DNA from: Chryseobacterium formosum
GTDB lineage: Bacteria > Bacteroidota > Bacteroidia > Flavobacteriales > Weeksellaceae
Length of the DNA: 64,000 nt
Reading direction: 5' to 3'
Assembly (NCBI RefSeq): GCF_026460885.1
Contig: NZ_JAOVZW010000015.1
Span: 186,001-250,000, forward strand
Shown here: positions 1 to 7,940 of the stretch, in pieces
Layout of the letters: the number at the start of each line of letters is the position of its first letter
Position numbering within the stretch: position 1 is the first letter of the stretch
Notes under the pieces: model-generated
The model's input: the letters and a program-made list of their open reading frames with translations, nothing else
What the model was told of the DNA's origin: nothing
Database searches by the model: none
Made by a program: the position numbers and the translations under genes

Positions 1-1139
1 TCCTTCAAGGCCGAAACCTCGATTAATTCTAAAGAATGCGTCGGAACGCAATAGATTTTCGAAGTTTCAAAAGGGGAGTGACCGCTTCGGCCTGCACGTT
101 GTAAAAATCTCGCAACACCTTTCGCAGAACCAATTTGAATAACAGTGTCTACAGGTTTAAAATCAATTCCTAAATCTAAAGATGAGGTTGAAACAACTGC
201 TTTTAGTTTTCCATTGCTTAAATTTTCTTCAATCCAAATTCTCAGATGCGCATCAATAGAACTGTGATGAATGGCGATTTGTCCGGCAAAATCTGGGTAG
301 GCGTTGAGCAAAAGCTGATACCACATTTCACTTTGGCTTCTGGTATTTGTAAAAACAATTGTAGATTTTGATTCAAGAATAATTGGTACGACTTTATCTG
401 CCAATTTTTGTCCGAGATGTCCTGCCCAAGGCAAAATTTCCACTTCATCCGGAAAAACCGAAAGGATATCGATTTTCTTTTTTTCTTTGGCTGTGATTTT
501 TGTTTTTTTGATGTTGTAAGGAATCAAGACTTCCATCGCTTCATCCAGATTTCCAATCGTTGCCGAGATTCCCCAAATCTTCATTTTCGGAACATATTTT
601 CTGAGCTGGGAAATTCCAAGTTCAACCAAAACGCCACGTTTTGAACCCAACAATTCGTGCCATTCATCAATAACGATACATTGCAAATCCTTAAAGAAAC
701 GCTGATGATTTTTTTGTCCAATAAGCAAGTGTAAACTTTCTGGAGTTGCCACAAGAATTTCAGGCATATTTTTGACCTGTTGCTGACGGACTTTCGGGTC
801 GGTATCGCCATTTCTCACACCGACTGCCCAATCCAGACCAATCTCGTCAATCGCCTCCTGCATTGCTTTGGCGATATCTTTGGAAAGTGAACGGAGTGGT
901 GTAATCCAAATCATTTTCAGTCCTTTTTTGTACTGGTCTGGATGATTCAGAAAGTCTGAAATTAAAGCTAAAAAAACGGAATACGTTTTCCCAAATCCGG
1001 TCGGTGCGACAACCATTCCGCTGTAGCCATTCCCAAATTTCTGCCAAGTCTGAACCTGAAATTTGAATGGTGAAATACCTTTATCGCTCATCCAGTTTTG
1101 AATGATTTTGTAGCCGTCGGTATTTTCAAATGTTGTCAA
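1..1139 (-). CDS. Ligase-associated DEXH-box DNA helicase (Lhr-like), 3' end cut by window edge
   Basis: Superfamily 2 helicase, the third gene of a ligase-associated repair operon. About 379 codons are visible; the C-terminal part lies beyond the left edge. Walker A (APTGFGKT) is near residues 45-52. Further on come the DExH box (VIDEWHELLG), motif III (SATIGN), STSSLDLGIDF and the arginine-finger motif QRAGRSGH. The reading frame is closed upstream by a stop near 1152, so the start is either TTG at 1139 or ATG at 1091; I prefer TTG because the residues between look family-like and no other start fits. The ligase and exonuclease genes lie just upstream on the same strand. Members of this family are grouped with these two nuclease/ligase genes in many bacteria and are thought to act in DNA damage repair; the exact substrate here is inference. 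Confidence 0.9.
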   Translation of the reverse strand, partial: MTTFENTDGYKIIQNWMSDKGISPFKFQVQTWQKFGNGYSGMVVAPTGFGKTYSVFLALISDFLNHPDQYKKGLKMIWITPLRSLSKDIAKAMQEAIDEIGLDWAVGVRNGDTDPKVRQQQVKNMPEILVATPESLHLLIGQKNHQRFFKDLQCIVIDEWHELLGSKRGVLVELGISQLRKYVPKMKIWGISATIGNLDEAMEVLIPYNIKKTKITAKEKKKIDILSVFPDEVEILPWAGHLGQKLADKVVPIILESKSTIVFTNTRSQSEMWYQLLLNAYPDFAGQIAIHHSSIDAHLRIWIEENLSNGKLKAVVSTSSLDLGIDFKPVDTVIQIGSAKGVARFLQRAGRSGHSPFETSKIYCVPTHSLELIEVSALK

Positions 1140-1155
1140 ATTATCTTTTTTTTAA

Positions 1156-1290
1156 AACCACAAAAGTCACAAAATATTTTAGTGGTTGCTTAAGTTATTC
1201 AAAAGCTCAAAAAAGTTGTATGTATCATCTTTTATGGACTTTAATTTTAAATCAATAAATCTTTAGAAAACTTTTGTGACTTTTGTGGTT
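1156..1290. repeat. Widely spaced perfect inverted repeat between ligase and helicase genes
   Basis: The arms are 1156-1174 (AACCACAAAAGTCACAAAA) and 1272-1290 (its exact reverse complement), separated by 97 bases. It fills the gap between the ligase stop and the helicase start. The sequence type (CTTTTGTGACTTTTGTGGTT) resembles dispersed intergenic elements, and a partial match TCTTTTGTGGTTAA occurs near 24481. It may form a hairpin in the operon mRNA. Confidence 0.75.
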
Positions 1291-1295
1291 AAATT

Positions 1296-2876
1296 TTACT
1301 GTATCAATTTTTTTATCTCTTCAATATCATCAATCTCATTCACCGTTTTATCTTTCCGCCATCTCAAAATCCTCGGAAAACGCAGTGCAACACCACTTTT
1401 GTGTCGGTTGCTGAAACCAATTCCTTCAAAGGCAATTTCGAAAACCAATTCAGGTTTTACAGTTCGGACTGGACCGAATTTTTCAATTGCATTTTTATTC
1501 ACAAATTTGCTCACTTCCATTATTTCTTTGTCGGTCAATCCGGAATAGGCTTTTGCAATAGTAACTAATTTATCGCCACTTTTCACAGCAAAACTGTAAT
1601 CGGTGTAATAAGCGCTCCGTCGTCCGCTTCCTTTTTGAGCGTAAATCAGAACGGCATCAATTGTCAACGGATTGATTTTCCATTTCCACCAATCGCCTTT
1701 TTTTCGTCCTGAATGATAGTGAGAGTTTTTCTGCTTCAGCATCAGACCTTCACTGTTGATTTCTCTGGAATTTTCTCTAATTAAATCTAATTTACTCCAG
1801 TCTTCAAAATCAATGGCCTGAGAAATTTTAATGTTTTCTGGTGCTTCATTCAGCAACAATTCTTCCAGCATCGCTCTTCTTGCAGAAATTGGTTTTTCCC
1901 GTAAATCTGTTCCTTCCAGTTCCAAAATATCATATGCAAAAACTTCAATCGGAATTTCTGCGAGCATTTTTTTTGTTAAGGTTTTGCGGTTCAATCGTTT
2001 CTGTAATTCGTTAAAATTTAAAACATTACCTTCTTTTACCGCAAGTATTTCTCCGTCAATGACAAAATTTCCTTTCATATTCTGAACAACTTCTTTGATT
2101 TCGGGAAATTGTTCGGTAACCAATTCTTCTCCACGAGACCAGATGAAAACTTCATCATTTCTTCGGATGATTTGTCCACGAATTCCGTCCCATTTGTATT
2201 CAATCAGCCATTCATCGGGTGTTCCGAGTTCTTCCAAATCTTTTTCGAGCGCATAAGCCAGACAAAAAGGGTAGGGTTTTGAATTATCAGGATTGATATT
2301 TTCGGCAGAAATCAGTTCTTTAAATGAAACTTCGTCAGGTTGCCATTTTCCCATCAAACTGTGCATCAGCGTACTCGCTTCCTGTCCGGAAAATTTTGTC
2401 AACGCATTAATCAAAGTTTTATCTGAAACTCCGATTCTGAAACTTCCACCCAATAATTTATTGAAAATCAATCGTTCTGTGTAATCCAAACCGTTCCAGG
2501 AATTCAGAACGAATTCTTTCTTTTCCGCATCTGATTTATTTTTTAAACCGACGATTTCATTCATCCATTCAGACAAAGATTTCTCGATTTTTTCTGTTGG
2601 TGGCGGAAGAATCAATGACAACGTTTCGCCCAAATCTCCCACGGAAGAATAACTCTCCTGAAACAACCAAAAAGGCAATTGTGTAATTTCCAACGCCCAT
2701 TCTTTCATATAATTGGTGTTCACGTTACGCTTTGGTCTTTTGCCTGTAAATAAAGCGATAAACCAAAGTTTGTCATCATCCGGCGCTCGTTCCAGATAAT
2801 CAATGATTGCATCGATTTTAGCATTGGTTTTATTGGTGCTTTCGAGGGCGTTGATGAGTTCTGCGAAATTTTTCAT
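1296..2876 (-). CDS. ATP-dependent DNA ligase (ligase-associated repair operon)
   Basis: Joins nicks using ATP. The protein is 526 aa, the usual length for this bacterial group. An N-terminal helical DNA-binding domain (about 1-200) is followed by the nucleotidyltransferase core: motif I KWDGIRG with the predicted AMP-accepting Lys228, motif III IDGEILA, motif IV EGLMLK and motif V WWKWK. An OB-fold domain ends the protein. The ATG overlaps the stop of the upstream exonuclease gene by four bases (ATGA), so the two are translationally coupled. The helicase follows downstream. This is distinct from the replicative NAD-dependent LigA; a repair role is inferred from the gene context known for this family. 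Confidence 0.95.
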   Translation of the reverse strand: MKNFAELINALESTNKTNAKIDAIIDYLERAPDDDKLWFIALFTGKRPKRNVNTNYMKEWALEITQLPFWLFQESYSSVGDLGETLSLILPPPTEKIEKSLSEWMNEIVGLKNKSDAEKKEFVLNSWNGLDYTERLIFNKLLGGSFRIGVSDKTLINALTKFSGQEASTLMHSLMGKWQPDEVSFKELISAENINPDNSKPYPFCLAYALEKDLEELGTPDEWLIEYKWDGIRGQIIRRNDEVFIWSRGEELVTEQFPEIKEVVQNMKGNFVIDGEILAVKEGNVLNFNELQKRLNRKTLTKKMLAEIPIEVFAYDILELEGTDLREKPISARRAMLEELLLNEAPENIKISQAIDFEDWSKLDLIRENSREINSEGLMLKQKNSHYHSGRKKGDWWKWKINPLTIDAVLIYAQKGSGRRSAYYTDYSFAVKSGDKLVTIAKAYSGLTDKEIMEVSKFVNKNAIEKFGPVRTVKPELVFEIAFEGIGFSNRHKSGVALRFPRILRWRKDKTVNEIDDIEEIKKLIQ

Positions 2877-3898
2877 ACGTCAGAATTTTCGATGGTTTCT
2901 TTTTCAGTTACCTCTTCATCATCATATCCGTAAAGTGTTTCCACGACATCAGATTTAATTCCGATTTCGTTTAAGTATTTCGAAAAAACTTCGGTTTGTC
3001 CGTGAGTAACGTGAACAATTTCTGCTTCCGTCGCTTTCACAGCTTCCAGCAAACCTTTCCAGTCTGCGTGGTCGCTCATCGGGAAACCAGCGTCCATACT
3101 TCGCCATCTTCTTGCACCACGAACCTGCATCCAACCTGAACAAATGGCTGTCGCCGCATCAGGAATTTTCTTAATCACATTACTATCCACCAAAGCCGGC
3201 GGAACGATAACAATATCTCCCGCAACGTGTTTGATGTTTTCCCTGAAATCGGGAACTTCATAATCGGGAAGTACAATTCCAACCTCTTCAAAGGCCTTAT
3301 TCAATTTTCCAATCGAGTAGTGGACGTGGATTTTTCCCATACCTTCAACAGCTTTCATAATCCGTTGAGCTTTACCCAAAGAATAACCAATAAAAATAGA
3401 AGTTTTTTGATTTTCCTGATTTCTTAAAACCCAATTCTGAAGTCTTTTATTTAAATCAGGAACTTCGAGCCAATTGTAAATAGGAAGCCCGAACGTACTT
3501 TCTGTGACAAATTCGTTGCACTTTACCAATTCAAAAGGTGTGCTCAAGCCATCATCCTGAACTTTATAATCTCCGGAAACTACACTTACATAACCTTTAT
3601 ATTCCAACCGAATCTGCGCCGAACCGATAATGTGACCTGCAGGATGAAGCGAAAGTTTGACACCGTTGATATTGAGAACTTCGCCATATTGCAAAGTCTG
3701 GCACTCGATATCTTCATCAATTCTTTTCTTTAAAATCGGTTTTGTGAAATGATGACAAAGGTATTTTTTCATTCCCCAGCGAGCGTGGTCTGCGTGACCG
3801 TGCGTAATGACCGCCAAATCGACAGGTCGCCACGGGTCAATGTAAAATTTTCCTTGCGGACAATAGATGCCTTTGTTTGTGAATGTGATGAGTTTCAA
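2873..3898 (-). CDS. Ligase-associated DNA exonuclease, metallo-beta-lactamase fold
   Basis: First gene of the repair operon. The 341-aa protein has an MBL-fold/beta-CASP architecture like SNM1/Artemis nucleases. The metal site HGHADH is at residues 33-38, with further histidines downstream (HPAGHIIGSAQ, SDHADW, VTHGQ). A two-metal hydrolytic nuclease is expected. The start codon is TTG; no in-frame ATG fits the family N-terminus (MKLITFTNKGIYCPQGKFYI). It probably trims DNA ends before the ligase seals them, which is inference from operon order. Transcription starts in the 87-bp gap shared with the divergent Crp/Fnr gene. Confidence 0.93.
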   Translation of the reverse strand: MKLITFTNKGIYCPQGKFYIDPWRPVDLAVITHGHADHARWGMKKYLCHHFTKPILKKRIDEDIECQTLQYGEVLNINGVKLSLHPAGHIIGSAQIRLEYKGYVSVVSGDYKVQDDGLSTPFELVKCNEFVTESTFGLPIYNWLEVPDLNKRLQNWVLRNQENQKTSIFIGYSLGKAQRIMKAVEGMGKIHVHYSIGKLNKAFEEVGIVLPDYEVPDFRENIKHVAGDIVIVPPALVDSNVIKKIPDAATAICSGWMQVRGARRWRSMDAGFPMSDHADWKGLLEAVKATEAEIVHVTHGQTEVFSKYLNEIGIKSDVVETLYGYDDEEVTEKETIENSDV

Positions 3899-3958
3899 AA
3901 TGGGTGTTTGGTTTAGAATTTACTATTCAAAAAGCTAACCAATTGTTAAAACTTACCT

Positions 3959-3966
3959 TAAATTTG
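3959..3966 (+). promoter_or_regulatory. Candidate -7 promoter element for the Crp/Fnr gene
   Basis: TAAATTTG fits the Bacteroidetes -7 consensus TAnnTTTG and ends 19 bases before the ATG at 3986. A TTG triplet lies at 3943-3945, but the 13-base spacing is shorter than usual, so the -33 element is uncertain. Confidence 0.4.
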
Positions 3967-3985
3967 TTTTTGTAAAATTTTTTCG

Positions 3986-4594
3986 ATGAAAGAAAACCTG
4001 CTTCAAGCTTCCACGGAACCTTTACTTAATTATTTCAATAAAACGATTCCTTTGAATGCTGAGGAAACTCAACTTGTGACAGAACTTTTCAAATCGAGAC
4101 TTTACAGAAAAAGACAGTTTGTTTTGCAGGAAAATGATGTTTGCAACCAATTTAATTTTGTGGTTCGTGGTTGTTTGAGAATGTATAAAATTGATGAAAA
4201 AGGAAATACGCATATTCTTCAATTTGCTTCAGAAAACTGGTGGATGATTGATATCGGAAGCTTTCATCAGAAAAAACCTTCAGAATTGTGCATTGATGCG
4301 CTGGAAGATACGATGGTTCTTCAAATCAGTTATGAAAATTTAATCAAACTTTATACTTCGGCTCCGAAATTTGACAGAATTTTCAGGGTATTAATTGAAA
4401 ATAGTTTTGTCACACTTCAAAATCGTCTGCTTCAAAATATCAGTTCGACTGCCGAAGAACGTTATCTTTCTTTTTTGGAAACGTATTCTCATCTTTCCAA
4501 TCGACTACCACAAACCCAAATCGCCTCGTTTTTGGGAATTACGCCAGAGTTTTTAAGTAAGCTAAAAGCAAAACTTCTTAAAGAAAAATCTTAA
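3986..4594 (+). CDS. Crp/Fnr-family transcriptional regulator
   Basis: 202 aa. The N-terminal half (about 25-130) is a cyclic-nucleotide-binding-like beta barrel (QENDVCNQFNFVVRGCLRMY). The C-terminal end holds a winged-helix reading head (QTQIASFLGITPEFLSKLK). No cysteine cluster for an Fe-S centre is visible, so it is not a true FNR sensor; the ligand is unknown. Flavobacteria carry many such short regulators beside reductase genes. The neighbour downstream is an NAD(P)-binding reductase on the same strand, which it may control. Confidence 0.9.
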   Translation: MKENLLQASTEPLLNYFNKTIPLNAEETQLVTELFKSRLYRKRQFVLQENDVCNQFNFVVRGCLRMYKIDEKGNTHILQFASENWWMIDIGSFHQKKPSELCIDALEDTMVLQISYENLIKLYTSAPKFDRIFRVLIENSFVTLQNRLLQNISSTAEERYLSFLETYSHLSNRLPQTQIASFLGITPEFLSKLKAKLLKEKS

Positions 4595-4683
4595 TCTAGA
4601 TTAAGACTATTTCTTAATTCAGTTCATTGGAAAAAGCCTTCTTTCTGATGGAAATTTGCATTATAATTTTAAAACAAATCATA

Positions 4684-5331
4684 ATGACAACATCAAAAAT
4701 TGCCATCATCGGCTTAGGAAATATCGGACAGGCAGTTGCCGGAAATCTCGCAAAATCACAAAGAGAATTTTTCGTTGCAGACAGAAATTTTGAAAAAGCC
4801 AAAGAACTTTCTTCAAATTTGGGGAATAAAGCACAGTCAAGTGATATTGCAACTGCTGTGAAAAATGCACAAATTTTAGTTTTAGCTATTCCGTTTGAAG
4901 CAATTGAAGGATTTTTAAAAGAATATTCAAAAGATTTAATCGGAAAAATCATTGTTGACCCTTCCAACCCAATTTCTCCAGATGAAAATGGAGGTTTCAA
5001 AAAAATCATTGGAGAAAATGAATCTGCCGGTGAAATCAATTCAAAATTTTTACCTGAAAATTCAAAATTAGTGAAGGCTTTGGGAACTCTTGGAGCAGCT
5101 TCTTTATCAGCATCGGCTTATCAAAATCCTGAAAAAGCGGTGCTGTTTTATGCTACAGATGATGAAAGTATAAATTCTGAAGTGGAAGATTTAATAAAAG
5201 ATAATGGTTTTGAACCTTTAAAAATCGGTGGTATTAATCAATCTATACGAATTGAAGTTTTTGGCGACCTGCACGAGTTTGGAGCGTTGGGAAAACCAGT
5301 TACATTAACCGAAGTAAAAGGAAAAATATAA
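4684..5331 (+). CDS. NAD(P)-binding reductase, F420-dependent NADP-reductase-like
   Basis: 215 aa from the ATG at 4684. A longer reading frame starts at 4627, but the Rossmann strand begins right after the 4684 ATG (KIAIIGLGNIGQ; GxGxxG at residues 10-15), so the later start is better. The family includes NADPH:F420 reductases and the NAD(P)-binding domain of STEAP-type ferric reductases; the F420 part is unlikely to apply in this organism. The gene follows a Crp/Fnr regulator by 89 bp, and its stop overlaps the next ATG by one base (TAATG), so the two probably form a unit. Confidence 0.85.
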   Translation: MTTSKIAIIGLGNIGQAVAGNLAKSQREFFVADRNFEKAKELSSNLGNKAQSSDIATAVKNAQILVLAIPFEAIEGFLKEYSKDLIGKIIVDPSNPISPDENGGFKKIIGENESAGEINSKFLPENSKLVKALGTLGAASLSASAYQNPEKAVLFYATDDESINSEVEDLIKDNGFEPLKIGGINQSIRIEVFGDLHEFGALGKPVTLTEVKGKI

Positions 5332-6035
5332 TGTTTAAGAATAAAGCATTATCATTAATAATTACGGGTATGACTATTACAAATGTTTATGGTCAAACGA
5401 TACAATTTGAAAATAAAGAATTTGAAATTTCTAATGTAAAGGCTTCTGTCATTGATTTTGAAGGTGATAAAGTTTTAAAGCTTGAGAGAGATTTAGAAAA
5501 AATACCTTTCGACGTTAATCATCTTGAGAATACGGTCGACGAAGCAACTTTCGTGAAATTAGCCAACGCAAATATCGAAAACGGAATCATTGAGGTAAAA
5601 GTGTACAGCCAGATTCAAAATCCTTCTCCGTTTGAGTTTGCGCAAGGTTTTATAGGTTTAGCTTTTAATATTAATAAAGATAATTCTGCTTTTGAATCGA
5701 TTTATTTAAGACCAAAAGCAGCAAGGTCTGAACAGCAATTTGCGAGAAATCACAGTGTACAATATTACGCTTATCCGGATTTTAAATTTGAAAAATTAAG
5801 ACAACCTGAATTCAAAGGACAATATGAAACGTATGCAGATTCAGGTTTGAATGAATGGATTACATTACGAATTGAACTCAAAGATGGAAAAGCAGATTTA
5901 TTTGTAAATAATCAAAAATATCCATCATTTGTTGTGAATGAGCGAAAAGGAAAAACGCAATCGGGAAGTATCGGACTTTGGGTGGATATTGGAACAATCG
6001 GTTATTTTAAAGATTTAAAAATTACGAAACTTTGA
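5331..6035 (+). CDS. Exported protein with concanavalin-like fold
   Basis: 234 aa with an N-terminal signal peptide of about 21 residues. The rest reads as a jelly-roll lectin/glucanase-like domain: GFIGLAFNINKDNSAFESIYLRP, then ITLRIELKDGKADLFVN and GSIGLWVDIGTIGYFKDLKI, the typical closing strands of LamG/DUF1080-type sheets. No catalytic residues can be assigned. It overlaps the upstream reductase gene by one base, which suggests co-transcription, although one product is cytosolic and the other exported. Confidence 0.75.
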   Translation: MFKNKALSLIITGMTITNVYGQTIQFENKEFEISNVKASVIDFEGDKVLKLERDLEKIPFDVNHLENTVDEATFVKLANANIENGIIEVKVYSQIQNPSPFEFAQGFIGLAFNINKDNSAFESIYLRPKAARSEQQFARNHSVQYYAYPDFKFEKLRQPEFKGQYETYADSGLNEWITLRIELKDGKADLFVNNQKYPSFVVNERKGKTQSGSIGLWVDIGTIGYFKDLKITKL

Positions 6036-6067
6036 GAAGTTTTTTTTCTAGATTTTCTCAATTGTCG

Positions 6068-6100
6068 ATTCCGGAAGAGTTTATTTCTTTCGGAATTTTT
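6068..6100 (+). terminator. Intrinsic terminator after the lectin-fold gene
   Basis: An 11-bp stem (ATTCCGGAAGA with TCTTTCGGAAT, one G-T pair) is followed by a T run. It lies between the convergent genes ending at 6035 and 6099. Confidence 0.7.
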
Positions 6101-6458
6101 ATTTTAAATTCAGACTTTTCTGCAAATCGCTCCAAGCTCCACCGTTATAAACTTTTTTGAAGCCTTTTTCTTTTAAAATATGTTCGACTTTTACGCTTCT
6201 CAAACCGTGTGAACAAACTGTGATGTAGGTTTTATTTTTGTCAAGTTCAATATATCTTTCTCTGATTGTTCCTAAAGAAATATTCTGTGAACCGGAAATA
6301 TGTCCCATTTCAAATTCTTTTTCTATTCTTACATCGAGAATAATGGCGCCGTTTTTAATTAATTTATTTAAACCATCGTCCAATGTCTGGTATTTATAAA
6401 CTCTGTAAACAACGTAAATCAAAAGAATTATGCCACAGAAAATCGATATATTCTTCAT
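6099..6458 (-). CDS. Membrane-anchored rhodanese-like protein
   Basis: 119 aa. An N-terminal hydrophobic segment (about 4-19) anchors a single rhodanese domain. The active loop is CSHGLRS with Cys82, so a sulfurtransferase or persulfide role is possible. The DVR and GGAWSDL motifs at each end of the domain match the family. Its start overlaps the stop of the DUF3817 gene by four bases, so it is the last gene of the 6099-7224 operon. The natural substrate cannot be told from sequence. Confidence 0.88.
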   Translation of the reverse strand: MKNISIFCGIILLIYVVYRVYKYQTLDDGLNKLIKNGAIILDVRIEKEFEMGHISGSQNISLGTIRERYIELDKNKTYITVCSHGLRSVKVEHILKEKGFKKVYNGGAWSDLQKSLNLK

Positions 6459-6757
6459 AGTTTGCTGAGAATTTTTCTGTCAATGTAAAATGTTCCAAAC
6501 GGAATGATACACCCCAAAAGTACTTTCCAGGTTATGTCTTTGAATTTCCAGTTTTGCTCAACCCCAACACTTAAAGTATTGAATAAAAACAACAGAAATA
6601 ATGAACCGTGAATAGGTCCCATCATTTTTACTAAAGCTGGATTATCAAATCCGTATTTCAACGGAACGGCGATGAATATTAAGGTTAATAATGAAATTCC
6701 TTCAAGAATGGCGATGATTCTTAAACGTCCGATTTTGGTTTTAAATAAATCTATCAT
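6455..6757 (-). CDS. DUF3817 integral membrane protein
   Basis: 100 aa from the ATG at 6757, which lies two bases after the upstream stop; a longer frame to 6802 would overlap that gene by 43 bases and is less likely. Three hydrophobic helices are visible (IAILEGISLLTLIFIAVPLK, IHGSLFLLFLFNTLSV and a C-terminal one). The RIIAILEG start and GPIHG motif are typical of DUF3817. Function is unknown. It is coupled by ATGA overlap to the rhodanese gene. Confidence 0.85.
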   Translation of the reverse strand: MIDLFKTKIGRLRIIAILEGISLLTLIFIAVPLKYGFDNPALVKMMGPIHGSLFLLFLFNTLSVGVEQNWKFKDITWKVLLGCIIPFGTFYIDRKILSKL

Positions 6758-6759
6758 AA

Positions 6760-7224
6760 TTATCTGAAATAAGGCCTGTTTGCAAGCGGAGAAAATGGCC
6801 AAGGAATCCCAATGAAAATAATGAATAACGCTATTGAAAAGTAAATCAACATTGTTTTAAACTTTTCGTTATCAGTCGTTTTTCTCTTGGAAATGGCAGA
6901 ACCGATTGTTATTAAAATAATAGAAAATAACATCAAGAAAATGTGAATTAATCCGAAAAATAGTAAATCGAATGATTCTTTTGCTTCGTTAAAATTTTTC
7001 CAAAAGTATTTGATAATCGGACTCTGAGAATACAATGTTATTCCCAAAACCAATTGAATATGAGCAATTGTCGCCGTCCAATGTCTTACGGAATTATCTG
7101 TTTTTGAAAATTCTTTATTCAAAAAATAGCCCTTATAAGCTCTGAAAATAGAGTAGGGTAAACTCAATAAAACCAGCCACCGAAATGTGGAGTGCAAAAA
7201 TGTAAGCGTTTGATACATCTTCAA
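6760..7224 (-). CDS. Four-helix membrane protein, function unknown
   Basis: 154 aa with four predicted membrane helices. Histidines sit in or near helices (FLHSTFRW, VRHWTATIAHIQ, GLIHIFLM), which recalls small proteins annotated as cytochrome b-like in flavobacteria, but haem binding is not shown. It is the first gene of an operon with DUF3817 and rhodanese genes. A 14-bp palindrome lies 30 bases upstream, next to a TetR gene, so repression by that TetR is likely. Confidence 0.75.
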   Translation of the reverse strand: MKMYQTLTFLHSTFRWLVLLSLPYSIFRAYKGYFLNKEFSKTDNSVRHWTATIAHIQLVLGITLYSQSPIIKYFWKNFNEAKESFDLLFFGLIHIFLMLFSIILITIGSAISKRKTTDNEKFKTMLIYFSIALFIIFIGIPWPFSPLANRPYFR

Positions 7225-7253
7225 TTATTTTATGAAGCAAAAGTAAATAAAAC

Positions 7254-7267
7254 ATACTAATTAGTAT
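7254..7267. promoter_or_regulatory. Perfect 14-bp palindrome, candidate TetR operator
   Basis: ATACTAATTAGTAT is a perfect palindrome between the end of the TetR gene (7284) and the start of the membrane-protein operon (7224). Size, symmetry and place fit a TetR-family operator. Confidence 0.6.
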
Positions 7268-7283
7268 TTTTTTATTAAAAAAA

Positions 7284-7874
7284 TTATTTCAAAGTTTTAA
7301 AATAAGATTTAAGTCCTTTTAAATAAGTAAGATACACTGATTTAGAATTCTCTAATTTTCCTAAATTTCTAACACCCCAATAACCAGACATCACAAAAAC
7401 AGCGACTTCCTTAGCAGAAACTTCAGTTTTGATAATTCCGTTTTCTTTTGCTTTTTCAATCGCATCAATCATTGTTTTTTCCCAATCTAAGGAAAGCGTA
7501 TTTAATGCTTTTGTAAATTCAACATTCCAAGGAGCCATTTCCTGAGTGAAATTGGAGGCTGGACAACCGTATTCTACCTTTAAATTTTCGTTTTTCATGA
7601 GTAGATTATATATTAAGTTGTAAATTGTATCTAACGGATTTTCATCACTTTGAAATGGTTCAAGAAAAGTATTTTTGAATATAGATTTTAGTAGCTCATT
7701 AATAATTGCCAAACCCATTTCATCTTTGGTTTTAAAGTGATAATAGAAAGCACCTTTCGTAACTTTAGTGGTCGCAATAATTTCGTCAACACTAGTCGTC
7801 TGATATCCTTTTACATAGATCAGTTCGAATGCTTTTTGAAGAATATTGAGACGGGTGACTTCAGATTTTTTCAT
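7284..7874 (-). CDS. TetR/AcrR-family transcriptional repressor
   Basis: 196 aa. The N-terminal helix-turn-helix is classic (ILQKAFELIYVKGYQTTSVDEI followed by TKGAFYYHFKTKDEM). The C-terminal ligand domain contains GCPASNFTQEMA, found in TetR members that respond to reactive compounds. The gene lies just upstream of, and in the same direction as, the membrane-protein/DUF3817/rhodanese operon, with a palindrome in between. The inducer is unknown. Confidence 0.92.
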   Translation of the reverse strand: MKKSEVTRLNILQKAFELIYVKGYQTTSVDEIIATTKVTKGAFYYHFKTKDEMGLAIINELLKSIFKNTFLEPFQSDENPLDTIYNLIYNLLMKNENLKVEYGCPASNFTQEMAPWNVEFTKALNTLSLDWEKTMIDAIEKAKENGIIKTEVSAKEVAVFVMSGYWGVRNLGKLENSKSVYLTYLKGLKSYFKTLK

Positions 7875-7902
7875 TACACAAAGAAACGATTTTTAGACAA
7901 AA

Positions 7903-7930
7903 AAAAGAGTTGTAGGTAAACAACTCTTTT
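7903..7930 (-). terminator. Intrinsic terminator after the PRISE reductase gene
   Basis: Ten-base perfect arms (AAAAGAGTTG and CAACTCTTTT) with an 8-base loop lie just past the stop at 7941. On the minus strand a T run follows. Confidence 0.75.
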
Positions 7931-7940
7931 CATTAAAGAT

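Noticed and set aside
4614..5039. 141-aa gene antisense to the reductase at 4684
   Set aside because: The sense strand has a clear Rossmann motif and normal codon use.
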